From positions 1 through 26,480 of IMG/VR virus record IMGVR_UViG_3300013018_000075: a stretch of DNA of 26,480 nt. The stretch is one strand, 5' to 3'. The DNA comes from a virus. Of this stretch, positions 5,739-13,906 are shown one piece after another (the stretch's first letter is position 1; every line of letters starts with the position of its first letter). The notes under the pieces were generated by a model that saw only the letters and a list, made by a program, of their open reading frames with translations, was not told the origin of the DNA and did not search any database. The position numbers and the translations under genes were made by a program.

Positions 5739-7994
5739 TCAATCGGCTGGAAAAAATTCCGTTTTGAGTCTTAAACCCTTGATATATCTGCCTTTCGTGT
5801 TTCTGAATCGTTCAAATTCAGCCGATTCCAAAGCAGTATAGAAATCAGCTGTACTCCTGATAAACTCCCCTACCTGCATACAGAAAGTACGATATGCATT
5901 ATAGACCTCGCCCGATTTTTCAGTGTATGAATCATCAACATCACAACACTCCATTAAAAAATGCGACAACCAATCATTAGCATCTTTATAATGTTCGATG
6001 GCATCACGGACTTTTTGGGGTGGTGCAACTTTGTACTCATCGTCAATTACTTTCATTGCGCCTTCAATAACCCAAGCAAGGATCGCTCCCCCCGCATTTT
6101 CATACAAATAATCCGCATAATTTTTGATATCCACACTGCCTTCAATCTTTGCGTCAAACGGAATTACAATCAATCGTCGCCAAATTCCTTTATCGATTGC
6201 CCCAACCTTTGGCAGGTGATTGGTATACAGAACGAGTGTATGTGAAGGAATATAACTGAATGGATCTTTATATTTTTTCTCTGCATAAATTTCATCGGTC
6301 GAACAAAGCTGCTTGACATTAGATGTATTCAGTCTCATCCCTTCTTCCAGCTCCGCGGCAATCAGCATTCTTTTTCCTTTTGCCTCCGCAAGTTCGGGTT
6401 TCACATTTCTACGACAACCAACAGTAAGCATATCGGCAGAAATATTCCCACTATATGTTCCAAGTACTCTAGAAATAGCATTCCAGAATGTAGATTTTCC
6501 GTTTCGCCCATCACCGTATGCAATTATTAATGCTTCAACGTACACCTTTCCAATTGCAGAGAGACCGACCATTCTCTGTACATATTCAATAAGATCTTTA
6601 TCAGTTAGAAAAAAGGTATCAAGTGCAGACTGCCAAATATCACTCCCATTAAAATCCGGATCAACGGTAGTCTGTTTTGTAATGAAGTTTTCAGGGTTGT
6701 GCTCCAATGGGAAATTTACGCCTATTCGAAGATCGAAAGTATATGTTGGTGTATTTAATAAAAATTCATCCGAATCAAGATTGCACTGTTCAACTTCAAG
6801 CATTGGCCTCGCCTCTTTTAATGTTGCGCCAATGTACTTTGAATCCCGACGTTTGATGGCATATTTCTTATAATCAAATGCTGCTTGATACAAATCAAAG
6901 GCATGTGCTTGCTGTTTATTAAACATCTGCTCAGCTTTTTTGGGTCCAACTGATGCCAGAATTTCCATGCCACCATTTTTCACCAGCTCATCCATCGCTT
7001 TTTTCATTTCAACTTCAGCCTCACCGAGCTGACGTTCTGTTAAATTCTGCGATATGCCCTGAGATTTTGGTTTTGATTCTTCCCAAAAACTATCATTATA
7101 GACAATATAATCCGTTGCAGGAGAATAACGAAGAACCTCTTTATATTCTTTTGCCAGAACAATTGCCTGACCGACGTCAGAAAAATCATCAGGTTTCAAT
7201 TTATAATCCGCGTTATATTTTTCTGGGGAAATATACCCCTCCTGGGAAAATACCTTACCTCCAAATTTTACTGCGCTGTTCCAGATCACTTTTAACTCAC
7301 CTTCAGGTAATGGTGGATTACATTTTTCAGCTTGTTTTATAAACAACTCATAGGCTTCGTCGTTATTGCCATATCGCTTGATGAGTTTCCCTGCAATATG
7401 GCTCATGGTGCTGTTTCTCTGCCCTTCCTCTACTGTTTCCATTTGAGCGTCAAATTCAGCAAAATCCTCTACCTCAAGAAAATCTACAATATTCTTATCA
7501 CCTGCATAAAATTCCACTTCTTTTGAATCGTTACCGAAAAGAAATCGTGCACTGTCGAGGGCTTTTTTATCAAAGAATGGAAAAAAAGTTGTAATTCTTT
7601 TTTTAAGAGCTACGTATGCTACTGAATCCGTCATAGGTGGAATAGCAAAAAATATATGAAATCTCGGTCGCGGCGATTTAGCACCTTTTTGTTTCATATT
7701 ATTTCTGCTGTAAGACGCCACGAATGCTACATTTGGCATAGACAGTGCGACATCAAGAGGCGTCACCCAATCTTTTGGATTGTCTGAGTGATCATTATCG
7801 CAATCAAATGGAATATTATCAGCTTCTTCAAAATTATCTGCACTCCGGTAATTATTTTTGTATCTTGCCGTCACATGATCATTTTTGATTGCTTCTAGAA
7901 AAGACTCTTTATCGACAATTAACGCTTTATTGGGATACAGGCAGTTTGCGCTGTTTCCAACGCAATCTGCCGTATACAAAGTAAATTTAATCAT
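5739..7994 (-). CDS. Phage primase-helicase (AEP-type primase plus superfamily 3 helicase, VapE/P4-like)
   Basis: A 751-residue two-module protein. The N terminus carries the archaeo-eukaryotic primase motifs: PFDCDNDH with the metal-binding DxD at 64/66, RPRFHIFF with the motif II His at about 113, and ALDSARFLFG for motif III. The C-terminal part is a superfamily 3 helicase: Walker A GDGRNGKST (about 494-502), Walker B region IAAELEEG (about 545-552) and motif C LVLYTNHLPKV (about 587-597). Such proteins open the phage origin and lay primers. The TTG at 8003 is in frame, but the ATG at 7994 has GGAGG 9 bases before it. It overlaps the preceding gene by 8 bases. Confidence 0.92.
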   Translation of the reverse strand: MIKFTLYTADCVGNSANCLYPNKALIVDKESFLEAIKNDHVTARYKNNYRSADNFEEADNIPFDCDNDHSDNPKDWVTPLDVALSMPNVAFVASYSRNNMKQKGAKSPRPRFHIFFAIPPMTDSVAYVALKKRITTFFPFFDKKALDSARFLFGNDSKEVEFYAGDKNIVDFLEVEDFAEFDAQMETVEEGQRNSTMSHIAGKLIKRYGNNDEAYELFIKQAEKCNPPLPEGELKVIWNSAVKFGGKVFSQEGYISPEKYNADYKLKPDDFSDVGQAIVLAKEYKEVLRYSPATDYIVYNDSFWEESKPKSQGISQNLTERQLGEAEVEMKKAMDELVKNGGMEILASVGPKKAEQMFNKQQAHAFDLYQAAFDYKKYAIKRRDSKYIGATLKEARPMLEVEQCNLDSDEFLLNTPTYTFDLRIGVNFPLEHNPENFITKQTTVDPDFNGSDIWQSALDTFFLTDKDLIEYVQRMVGLSAIGKVYVEALIIAYGDGRNGKSTFWNAISRVLGTYSGNISADMLTVGCRRNVKPELAEAKGKRMLIAAELEEGMRLNTSNVKQLCSTDEIYAEKKYKDPFSYIPSHTLVLYTNHLPKVGAIDKGIWRRLIVIPFDAKIEGSVDIKNYADYLYENAGGAILAWVIEGAMKVIDDEYKVAPPQKVRDAIEHYKDANDWLSHFLMECCDVDDSYTEKSGEVYNAYRTFCMQVGEFIRSTADFYTALESAEFERFRNTKGRYIKGLRLKTEFFPAD

Positions 7995-8427
7995 AAGCTT
8001 CAACCTCCTTCATTTCCCAGTTGAACCACCTTATTTTCATTCTTCGTTTTTTTGCAATACCAATTTCATGGGCCATCCTTTTCGTAATGACTCCACCAAA
8101 CACCCATAACTCTTGACATTTTCCAAGAAGTACATAATTAAAATGCTTCGCCATTTCACATTCTTCCGGATTGGTATCATCCATAAACTGTGGATACAAA
8201 AGATGGGTCGTTATTGGAATCCCGCTTTGTTCAAATGTAAAGCGACTATATTTACATGCATTCTTGACGTTGTTTGAAATATCACCAGCATAGGGACTAC
8301 AAACATACACTAAAGGGCGGTAGACAGCCTTCAGATCGGCTGCAATCTCCACGCAATTAATATTGGAAATCTCTACATCTGAAACCAAGCCATTATTTCT
8401 TTCATGGTTTAACTTTTTAATCTCCAT
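7987..8427 (-). CDS. DUF4406-like protein (nucleoside 2-deoxyribosyltransferase-like fold)
   Basis: A 146-residue protein with the core LVYVCSPYAGDISNNVKNAC, then GIPITTHLLYPQFMDDTNPEE, and WVFGGVITKRMAHEIGIAKK. This matches the small phage family related to nucleoside 2-deoxyribosyltransferases, whose members exchange bases on deoxynucleosides. The enzyme activity is not shown for most phage copies. About 35 residues precede the conserved core; their role is unknown. The ATG at 8427 has GGAGG 8 bases upstream (an in-frame TTG directly before it is not needed). It overlaps the primase start, so both are probably co-translated. Confidence 0.8.
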   Translation of the reverse strand: MEIKKLNHERNNGLVSDVEISNINCVEIAADLKAVYRPLVYVCSPYAGDISNNVKNACKYSRFTFEQSGIPITTHLLYPQFMDDTNPEECEMAKHFNYVLLGKCQELWVFGGVITKRMAHEIGIAKKRRMKIRWFNWEMKEVEAYD

Positions 8428-8430
8428 CAA

Positions 8431-9189
8431 TCATCCCTCCTGTTCAATTAAAGGAACAATGCTTTCTGATTTCAGCAAATCGTAAATAAATAATCTTCCG
8501 GCCTGTGTCCAGTAAGTGTGAACATGGTTATGCTGTTTGCCATCCTTACCGGAAGTACTAAAGGTCTTTGTGCTGGTGTATCCTTTTTGGGCGTATTGTT
8601 GATAGAGTAACCAGATTTTCCCCTGTTTGTACTGCACACCTTTTTCATGCAGGTAAATGTTCATCCGATTCGGACTCCAGCCATAATCCTTTGAAATAAT
8701 CGAAATAGCGACAAGATCTTTACAGTTAAGTACTACATCATAGTAGGATACCTTTGGCTTCATTTCAGCAATTTGCTGATTCTGTATTGCAATCGTCCCT
8801 ACCAACTCAGTATTCTGATTTTTCATTAAGACAAGCTGATTATTTGCAAACTGCAAGGCTCTCGCCATTACTGATTCCGGAGAATTCCACGCTTCTTCGA
8901 TTTTGATGAAATACTGCCGAAATTCTCTGCCAATTTCAGAACGTTGAAGCATACAAAGTTCTTTTGCCATCGCAATCGTCAATTGATGATGTATTGATCG
9001 TTTGCCTGGAAGTCCATCAGACCTATTTCTCATTTTTGAGAAATAGTCGATATCCTCTGAGAAACCATATTCACACATTCTTGGAAACCAATCTGCATAC
9101 TTTGTGCTGATTCCTAAAGCCGCGTGTAATTCTCGTCCATTCACCGTCGGACGTTCACTGTCAAAATTGATGTTGATTAATTCGTTCAC
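8431..9189 (-). CDS. Phage antirepressor, AntA plus KilAC domains
   Basis: A 252-residue protein. Residues 1-95 carry an AntA/AntB-type domain (RPTVNGRELHAALGISTKYA, then MAKELCMLQRSEIGREFRQY). A short coiled region follows (about 110-135), and residues 135-245 form a KilAC C-terminal domain (PKVSYYDVVLNCKDLVAISI, the GWSPNRMNIYLHEKGV winged-helix segment and HTYWTQAGRLFIYDLL). Antirepressors of this class push a prophage from lysogeny towards lytic growth. The matching repressor is not in this window. The start is a GTG at 9189 with GGAGG 9 bases upstream. A terminator-like hairpin lies between this gene and DNA polymerase upstream, so its expression may be tuned separately. Confidence 0.9.
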   Translation of the reverse strand: MNELININFDSERPTVNGRELHAALGISTKYADWFPRMCEYGFSEDIDYFSKMRNRSDGLPGKRSIHHQLTIAMAKELCMLQRSEIGREFRQYFIKIEEAWNSPESVMARALQFANNQLVLMKNQNTELVGTIAIQNQQIAEMKPKVSYYDVVLNCKDLVAISIISKDYGWSPNRMNIYLHEKGVQYKQGKIWLLYQQYAQKGYTSTKTFSTSGKDGKQHNHVHTYWTQAGRLFIYDLLKSESIVPLIEQEG

Positions 9190-9243
9190 TACGAATTACC
9201 TCCTGAAATTTATTTAGAGACCCTTGCCTCCTAAATCTCAGTC

Positions 9244-9275
9244 AAAAAAAATAGCAGGATTTTTAAGTCCTGCTA
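9244..9275 (-). terminator. Intrinsic terminator between DNA polymerase and antirepressor (copy A of a repeated element)
   Basis: The minus-strand RNA pairs 9275-9268 with 9259-9252 (8 bp, loop 9260-9267), followed by eight U (9251-9244). It starts 8 bases after the polymerase stop codon. The hairpin and both its flanks (9240-9284) are nearly repeated at 13860-13904, with base-pair-preserving differences in the stem. Confidence 0.75.
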
Positions 9276-9282
9276 AAAATAT

Positions 9283-11271
9283 TTAATCTTTTTTGTAAAA
9301 GTCACATTCATAACCGTCAGCACGAAGCAGTAATCCTTGTGCCCATGGTGGAGTTTGACCCATTTGCTCACATACAGCATCAAGCGACATCTCTTTATCG
9401 CATTCTATTATTATTTCATCGTGGACATGAGCCACAATTGAACAATTCCTTAATGTTTGCATAGCAAACATTAAAATATCTCTGGCAATTGCCTGTATGA
9501 CGTTCTCCACAAATTTAGGGCCATAGCTTTCCAGGCGTTCCCACTTTTTTGTAGAGCCAATACCCTCATAAGTTACAGACTCACCTCCAAATTGGTTCAC
9601 TCCTAAGCGCGGTTTTACATAAGCCAGTCTTCGTCCAGACGGAAGAATAATAAACAGAAATCCACTCTGATACGTAAATCTTATGCCATGCGTTTCAGTT
9701 GAAATTCTTTGCTTTACACAGGTTTTAACAGCACTGTCTACATCCCACCATAAAGCTGTAATCATCGGATTGGAGTTTCTCCATATATTAACAAGCGGTT
9801 TTAATTCTTCTTCGGTAAGACCCATATCCAGTGCCCCCATCGCTTTCAATGCCCCTACTGATCCGCCGTAACCAAGTGCCAGTTCTGCAATTTTGCCCTT
9901 CTGGCGAAGATGTCCATTGATGCCGTATTTTTCAACTGGAACTCCAAACATCTGACTTGCTGAACTACAATAAATATCTTTGCCTTCCTCAAATACCTTC
10001 ATCCGCCATTGTTCACCTGCAAGCCAAGCAAGAAGACGAGCTTCAATTGATGCCATGTCAGCTACGATAAATTTCTTATCTCCTTGTGGTACAAACGCAG
10101 TTCGAATTAGCTGTGAAAGTGTATCCGGGATATCATCATACAAAAATTCCAGTGCATTATAATTACCGCTACGTACTAATCCACGAGCTTCAGCAAGATC
10201 AGACATATGATTTTGTGGTAAATTTTGAAGTTGTATAAGACGTCCCGAAAATCTACCGGTTCGATTTGCACCATAAAACTGGAACATTCCTCGGGCACGG
10301 CTATTTTTGCAAACTACATTTTCCATAGCAGTATATTTACGAACAGATGATTTTGAAAGAAGCACTCTGAGCTGTAAAACTTCCAATGGTTTCCCAGTTG
10401 CTTTCTTCATAAGATTGGCTACCTCTGCCTTTGTCAGGCTATTCACCCTAACTCCCTGAGACGTTAACCATTCCTTAAGCTGTATTGGTGAATTTGGATT
10501 TTCAAGACCTGTAAGCTTCTGCGCCCTTGCAAGGCACTTACGCCTGATTTCTTCATCAAAAGCAATTGCATGACTGACTAACTGCATATCCATACCAACG
10601 CCCCGATCATTTATCTCCTGATCAAGATGATATTCATTCCAAATGCTTTCTGGAGCCGGAAAACGTGATAATTTATTCTGAATTCCCATCTCAGTTTCAA
10701 TATCTCTGACATTATAGGCCACGAACTGCCGCCACTTATCGATATCATGATCAGGCATATTTCGGGTTCGACCATCATTTGCATTGGTTTTTGAACAGGG
10801 AATACAAAAATATTTTATGAGTTTTTTGCCCTCCTGCAATTTCTGCTTTTCTAAGTTTAAAACCGCCCCAACCCCTTCCAGTGATAAAGGGAGACCAAGC
10901 GTTGCTGCCCATACCATCGTGCAGCACCATGATGATGGATTTAAGTATCTTGCACAATGATCAGATAATGGATGATTATCATAGAACGGATCAAAGCTTA
11001 TACCAAGATCTGATAAATATCTGGACAAGCATATTCGCTCAAACTGCGCATTAAATGCCCACTTAATAACAGATTCGTCAATAATAGCCTCAATAATTTG
11101 TTGCGGTATCTTTTCACCACATGCGATGTCAATTACCTTTACATCGCCGCCATCTATCGAGTATCCAAACAGCAAAATTTCAAAATCATCGCTTTCAGCA
11201 TAACGATAAACTCCAGATTTTTGAAGATTAACACTTGAAAATGTTTCTATATCGATTGATATTGATGTCAT
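9283..11271 (-). CDS. Phage DNA polymerase, family A (pol I-like with 3'-5' exonuclease)
   Basis: A 662-residue family A polymerase. Exonuclease motifs: I, ISIDIETFS with Asp7/Glu9; II, WAFNAQFE (71-78); III, YNVRDIETE (186-194). Polymerase motifs: A, VADMASIEAR with Asp405; B, KGKIAELALGYGG (458-470); C, AHVHDEIII with His617-Asp618-Glu619. All catalytic acids of the polymerase site are present, so it should be an active, proofreading replicase. The 5' nuclease domain of bacterial Pol I is absent, as in other phage polymerases of this group. The ATG at 11271 follows an AAAGGA site at a slightly long distance. It is central in the replication operon. Confidence 0.95.
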   Translation of the reverse strand: MTSISIDIETFSSVNLQKSGVYRYAESDDFEILLFGYSIDGGDVKVIDIACGEKIPQQIIEAIIDESVIKWAFNAQFERICLSRYLSDLGISFDPFYDNHPLSDHCARYLNPSSWCCTMVWAATLGLPLSLEGVGAVLNLEKQKLQEGKKLIKYFCIPCSKTNANDGRTRNMPDHDIDKWRQFVAYNVRDIETEMGIQNKLSRFPAPESIWNEYHLDQEINDRGVGMDMQLVSHAIAFDEEIRRKCLARAQKLTGLENPNSPIQLKEWLTSQGVRVNSLTKAEVANLMKKATGKPLEVLQLRVLLSKSSVRKYTAMENVVCKNSRARGMFQFYGANRTGRFSGRLIQLQNLPQNHMSDLAEARGLVRSGNYNALEFLYDDIPDTLSQLIRTAFVPQGDKKFIVADMASIEARLLAWLAGEQWRMKVFEEGKDIYCSSASQMFGVPVEKYGINGHLRQKGKIAELALGYGGSVGALKAMGALDMGLTEEELKPLVNIWRNSNPMITALWWDVDSAVKTCVKQRISTETHGIRFTYQSGFLFIILPSGRRLAYVKPRLGVNQFGGESVTYEGIGSTKKWERLESYGPKFVENVIQAIARDILMFAMQTLRNCSIVAHVHDEIIIECDKEMSLDAVCEQMGQTPPWAQGLLLRADGYECDFYKKD

Positions 11272-11295
11272 AATAAAACTCGTCCTTTCTTAAAG

Positions 11296-11324
11296 AAAAA
11301 CGGTGGAGGATAAACCTTCACCGT
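11296..11324 (-). terminator. Intrinsic terminator between the 59-aa membrane protein gene and DNA polymerase
   Basis: The minus-strand RNA forms a CGGUG/CACCG stem (11323-11319 with 11305-11301, extendable by one A-U) plus an inner AGG/CCU stem, followed by UUUUU CUUU. The outer arm and its flank repeat in inverted form at 11543-11552. Confidence 0.6.
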
Positions 11325-11333
11325 CAGCTACAT

Positions 11334-11513
11334 TTATTCTTCAGTAATATTATTTTTTTCGGTTTTCTTTTCTTTAAGTTTCTTTCTTTGCTTCTTGATC
11401 CAGTGAATAATCCCCATTATTAGAGATCCGATCGTATTAACAACCAGTACATAAATAATGGCGAAAATAAAGAAAACATCAACCTGTTTAGCAAATTCAT
11501 ATAATTCGTTCAT
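11334..11513 (-). CDS. Small single-span membrane protein (59 aa)
   Basis: A 59-residue protein not recognised as a named family. It begins MNELYEFAKQ, then has one hydrophobic segment at about 12-37 (VFFIFAIIYVLVVNTIG and onward), followed by a strongly basic tail (HWIKKQRKKLKEKKTEK). This predicts one membrane helix with the positive C terminus in the cytoplasm. GAGGTG lies 9 bases before its ATG. The gene sits between the DUF2815 protein and DNA polymerase. Hairpins that share a 10-base inverted repeat flank it on both sides. It could be a membrane anchor for replication, a holin-like or a toxic small protein; nothing in the sequence decides this. Confidence 0.7.
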   Translation of the reverse strand: MNELYEFAKQVDVFFIFAIIYVLVVNTIGSLIMGIIHWIKKQRKKLKEKKTEKNNITEE

Positions 11514-11541
11514 ATCGTTTCACCTCATATTTTCGTTTTAA

Positions 11542-11570
11542 GGCTGACGGTGGTATTTCACACCGTAGCC
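11542..11570. repeat. Hairpin upstream of the 59-aa gene
   Basis: GGCT (11542-11545) and ACGGTG (11547-11552) pair with CACCGT (11561-11566) and AGCC (11567-11570), leaving one bulged G. No U tract follows on either strand, so it is probably not a terminator. GCTGACGGTG (11543-11552) is the exact inverse of 11319-11328 on the other side of the gene. Confidence 0.5.
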
Positions 11571-11589
11571 AAAATCATATTTTCTTTTC

Positions 11590-12141
11590 CTATGCTAGAA
11601 AATCGTTATCTTCAACAGTTGAAAAATCATCAGCAGCATTAGTCCGATTTCCCATCACTTCCCCATTTTTTATTTTTTGAATATTTCCAAGTCCACATGC
11701 CACACCCTTATTTCCGTTTGAATTAAAAGCATAAAAATTTAATGATACTCTTGCATAACATCCGCTATAAACTTCATCCCGGTCAAGAATTGGTTTCACA
11801 TCTTTGTCAACAATTTGTGGTGCTGTTTTGCTATTTGCATTGATAAACCAGTGTCCCTGATATGCCTCATCATCACGTTCAACATCGCCATCTCTTAATG
11901 GCAATTTGATCGCGGCTTTATTTGGCTTCTTACCACCAAATTTAGCAACACCTTCTTCAATCGCAGCATCAATCGCCTGATTGATCGCATCGACCGTTTC
12001 TGTATCTTCTTTGGGAATAAGAACACATACACTAAATTTTGGTTGAGAATCATTATTTATAGATACGGGTTCCCATCCATGAAAATAAGAGAGCCTTGTG
12101 TTTTTGCCTGTGATAACCTTTGTTTTATTTACGTTTGCCAT
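11590..12141 (-). CDS. DUF2815 single-stranded DNA-binding protein (Enc34 SSB-like)
   Basis: A 183-residue protein of the DUF2815 family, which has the OB-fold of the Enc34-type phage single-strand DNA-binding proteins. Visible landmarks are VITGKNTRLSYFHGWEPV near the N terminus, KFSVCVLIPKEDTET, GHWFINANSKTAPQIVD, and YSGCYARVSLNFYAFN. The acidic end (STVEDNDFLA) is typical of single-strand binding proteins, where the tail recruits replication partners. It should coat the displaced strand for the family A polymerase encoded shortly after. The ATG at 12141 follows GGAGG by 10 bases. Upstream is the DUF2800 nuclease, 5 bases away. Confidence 0.88.
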   Translation of the reverse strand: MANVNKTKVITGKNTRLSYFHGWEPVSINNDSQPKFSVCVLIPKEDTETVDAINQAIDAAIEEGVAKFGGKKPNKAAIKLPLRDGDVERDDEAYQGHWFINANSKTAPQIVDKDVKPILDRDEVYSGCYARVSLNFYAFNSNGNKGVACGLGNIQKIKNGEVMGNRTNAADDFSTVEDNDFLA

Positions 12142-12146
12142 ATTAA

Positions 12147-13277
12147 TTAATCCTCCATTATTTCGTTAAATTCGTTTTTTGCATTTGATACGTTTATTGC
12201 CGGTCTTTTATCCGTACCTGGAACCAAGACAGGTTTTCCAACCGGTTTGAAAATAAGATCCCCAAGGATATTTTCAAATTGTTTTTTGCCCATTAATTTT
12301 TGCATTACCGTTAAGGAAATTAAGTTCTGTTGGTAAATCTCAGTATAACCGTGTGCTATAGCTGTTTTTGCAACCAGATCTTCATCCTTATATTTACGAA
12401 CAGAGCGACCTGATACAATCTTGAACCCATTCCATTTTTTACCATGATTAATTGCTGAATCTGTGGCATATGCCATAATTTCATTAGCCCATTTTGTCAG
12501 ATCCGGAATAACAGATAAAAATTCTTCAATCTCTTCGTCTGTTAAAAGTGATGGAGATTTGAATTCATCCTGAGCCAGTTTCAGCTTTTCTTCGGCTCTT
12601 GCTCTACACCTGACTGCCGCACGACAGAAGGTACACCACTTACCAGGACAATAATTACCTTCACTATTTTTTGCCATTTGAGCTTTCGGTTTCAGTTCAT
12701 TTTCAGCCCATTCCATTAGATCAGAAACAGAGATCATCCATGTACTGACATTCTCTCTTCGTGGTTGAAAAATTGTCATTGCCACCTCTTCAAAGTCAAA
12801 CAAAATGCTATAAACAAGGGCCCCAATCGCATAACATTTCAGCTGCGGATTATCGAAGGCTTCTATCATTGTCATGCCAAATTTGAAATCAATGACATGC
12901 AACTTATTATCTGAAACAATGATACAATCAGCGGTACCATAGCCGCCAGGTACATAATCTGAAAAATCAACACGCTGTTCAATTAATACTAATGGATCCT
13001 TACAATTTTGCTTTTCAATTTCATACTGTTCCATAACAAAAGCCACATAGGCATCTGTATGTTCCTGCATTTCATCATTATCGTAATCCAAAGTTGGCTT
13101 TTTACTTTCCCGATGTAACATCGCCTTCAGCTTATACTCACATAATGCATGAGCTGCAGTACCTTCTTCCGCAGCTTGACTTGTCCTATTCTCGAATTCC
13201 GATTCCAGCAAAGCACTGGGTGCACAATTCAACCATCTGAATGAACTTGACGGCGAAAGCAACGCATGTTTACTCAC
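12147..13277 (-). CDS. DUF2800 protein, PD-(D/E)XK nuclease with Cys cluster (RecB/Cas4-like)
   Basis: A 376-residue protein. A RecB-type nuclease core is visible: His43 in GTAAHALCE, Asp117 in GTADCIIV, and Asp130-x-Lys132 in LHVIDFKFG. It is followed by QLKCYAIG, a QxxxY-like motif. Cysteines at 210, 215, 218 and 224 (CPGKWCTFCRAAVRC) resemble the iron-sulfur or zinc cluster of Cas4 and AddB nucleases. The family is a constant part of clostridial phage replication modules next to DUF2815, and a role in DNA end processing or recombination is inferred. The start is a GTG at 13277 with GGAGG 6 bases upstream, overlapping the previous gene by 8 bases. Confidence 0.88.
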   Translation of the reverse strand: MSKHALLSPSSSFRWLNCAPSALLESEFENRTSQAAEEGTAAHALCEYKLKAMLHRESKKPTLDYDNDEMQEHTDAYVAFVMEQYEIEKQNCKDPLVLIEQRVDFSDYVPGGYGTADCIIVSDNKLHVIDFKFGMTMIEAFDNPQLKCYAIGALVYSILFDFEEVAMTIFQPRRENVSTWMISVSDLMEWAENELKPKAQMAKNSEGNYCPGKWCTFCRAAVRCRARAEEKLKLAQDEFKSPSLLTDEEIEEFLSVIPDLTKWANEIMAYATDSAINHGKKWNGFKIVSGRSVRKYKDEDLVAKTAIAHGYTEIYQQNLISLTVMQKLMGKKQFENILGDLIFKPVGKPVLVPGTDKRPAINVSNAKNEFNEIMED

Positions 13278-13614
13278 CTAAGACCTCCGCCTCTGTGATG
13301 ATATTTCCATAATTAACCGGGTCTATCTCGGATAACCGACTACCGCCATATTTCTGAATTAAATCCCTGACTTCAGTCGTAAATCCATTCTGGCTTTTTT
13401 GAGCCAGGATCACCCGAACATCTTCCAATGAGAATTCGCTTTTAGTAGTGGAATTTTTATTATGCAGTTTATCTTCCTGCGCAGTTTCCTTTTTCTTATT
13501 TACTTCAGCTGGTTCAGATTTATCCTCAATCATTGCATCTGCTATCGCCTGCAAACTGTCAGCCAATGTACGAACATCGGAAATTACATCAAGTAAAAGT
13601 TTTACCCTGCTCAT
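13270..13614 (-). CDS. Conserved phage hypothetical protein (114 aa)
   Basis: A 114-residue protein. It has an N-terminal helix (KLLLDVISDVRTLADSLQAI), a charged low-complexity linker (about 33-58) and a C-terminal domain that reads FSLEDVRVILAQKSQNGF and YGGSRLSEIDPVNYGNI. That C-terminal pattern recurs in phage proteins that precede DUF2800 in clostridial elements and are sometimes labelled rRNA-biogenesis-like; the label has no functional basis I can see. The start ATG at 13614 overlaps the preceding stop (ATGA), and GGAGGG precedes it. Probable small accessory factor of replication. Confidence 0.65.
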   Translation of the reverse strand: MSRVKLLLDVISDVRTLADSLQAIADAMIEDKSEPAEVNKKKETAQEDKLHNKNSTTKSEFSLEDVRVILAQKSQNGFTTEVRDLIQKYGGSRLSEIDPVNYGNIITEAEVLGE

Positions 13615-13814
13615 ATCGTCCCTCCTTCCTTAAGCTCTTTAACATCAACGGATTCAACCGTCTGACCAGGTGCAAGCAGATACACTTGTGTGAAATCGCC
13701 AAATAGAAATTTTATGATTCTCGATGGCAATCGCATATTCGCACCTCTCAATACAGTCGATTTTTTTCCGCTTGGGTCCGAGACATTAATAATGATCTTA
13801 TGTTTTAATGCCAT
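13611..13814 (-). CDS. Hypothetical phage protein (67 aa)
   Basis: A 67-residue protein, MALKHKIIINVSD at the start and VESVDVKELKEGGTI at the end. It is rich in beta strands, with a basic middle (RLPSRIIKFLFG). No family is recognised. The reading frame continues up to a TTG at 13865, giving 84 residues, but GCGAGG lies 8 bases before the ATG at 13814, and the longer form would begin in the U tract of a terminator, so I prefer the short form. It is translationally coupled to the following gene by an ATGA overlap. Confidence 0.55.
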   Translation of the reverse strand: MALKHKIIINVSDPSGKKSTVLRGANMRLPSRIIKFLFGDFTQVYLLAPGQTVESVDVKELKEGGTI

Positions 13815-13863
13815 ATCGACAACCTCGCTTTCTGTAAGGTATTCTCCCTTACAAGTCTTAGTC

Positions 13864-13896
13864 AAAAAAATCAGCGGAATTTTTAAGTCCCGCTGA
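13864..13896 (-). terminator. Intrinsic terminator after the sigma-like gene (copy B of a repeated element)
   Basis: The minus-strand RNA pairs 13896-13890 with 13877-13871 (7 bp, loop 13878-13889), followed by seven U (13870-13864). Both flanks match copy A at 9240-9284. It stands between the sigma-like regulator and the rest of the replication operon. Confidence 0.75.
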
Positions 13897-13906
13897 AAAA
13901 TATTTT

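Noticed and set aside
6313-6873. 186-codon plus-strand frame inside the primase gene
   Set aside because: Antisense to the superfamily 3 helicase motifs; typical complementary-strand opening in a long gene.
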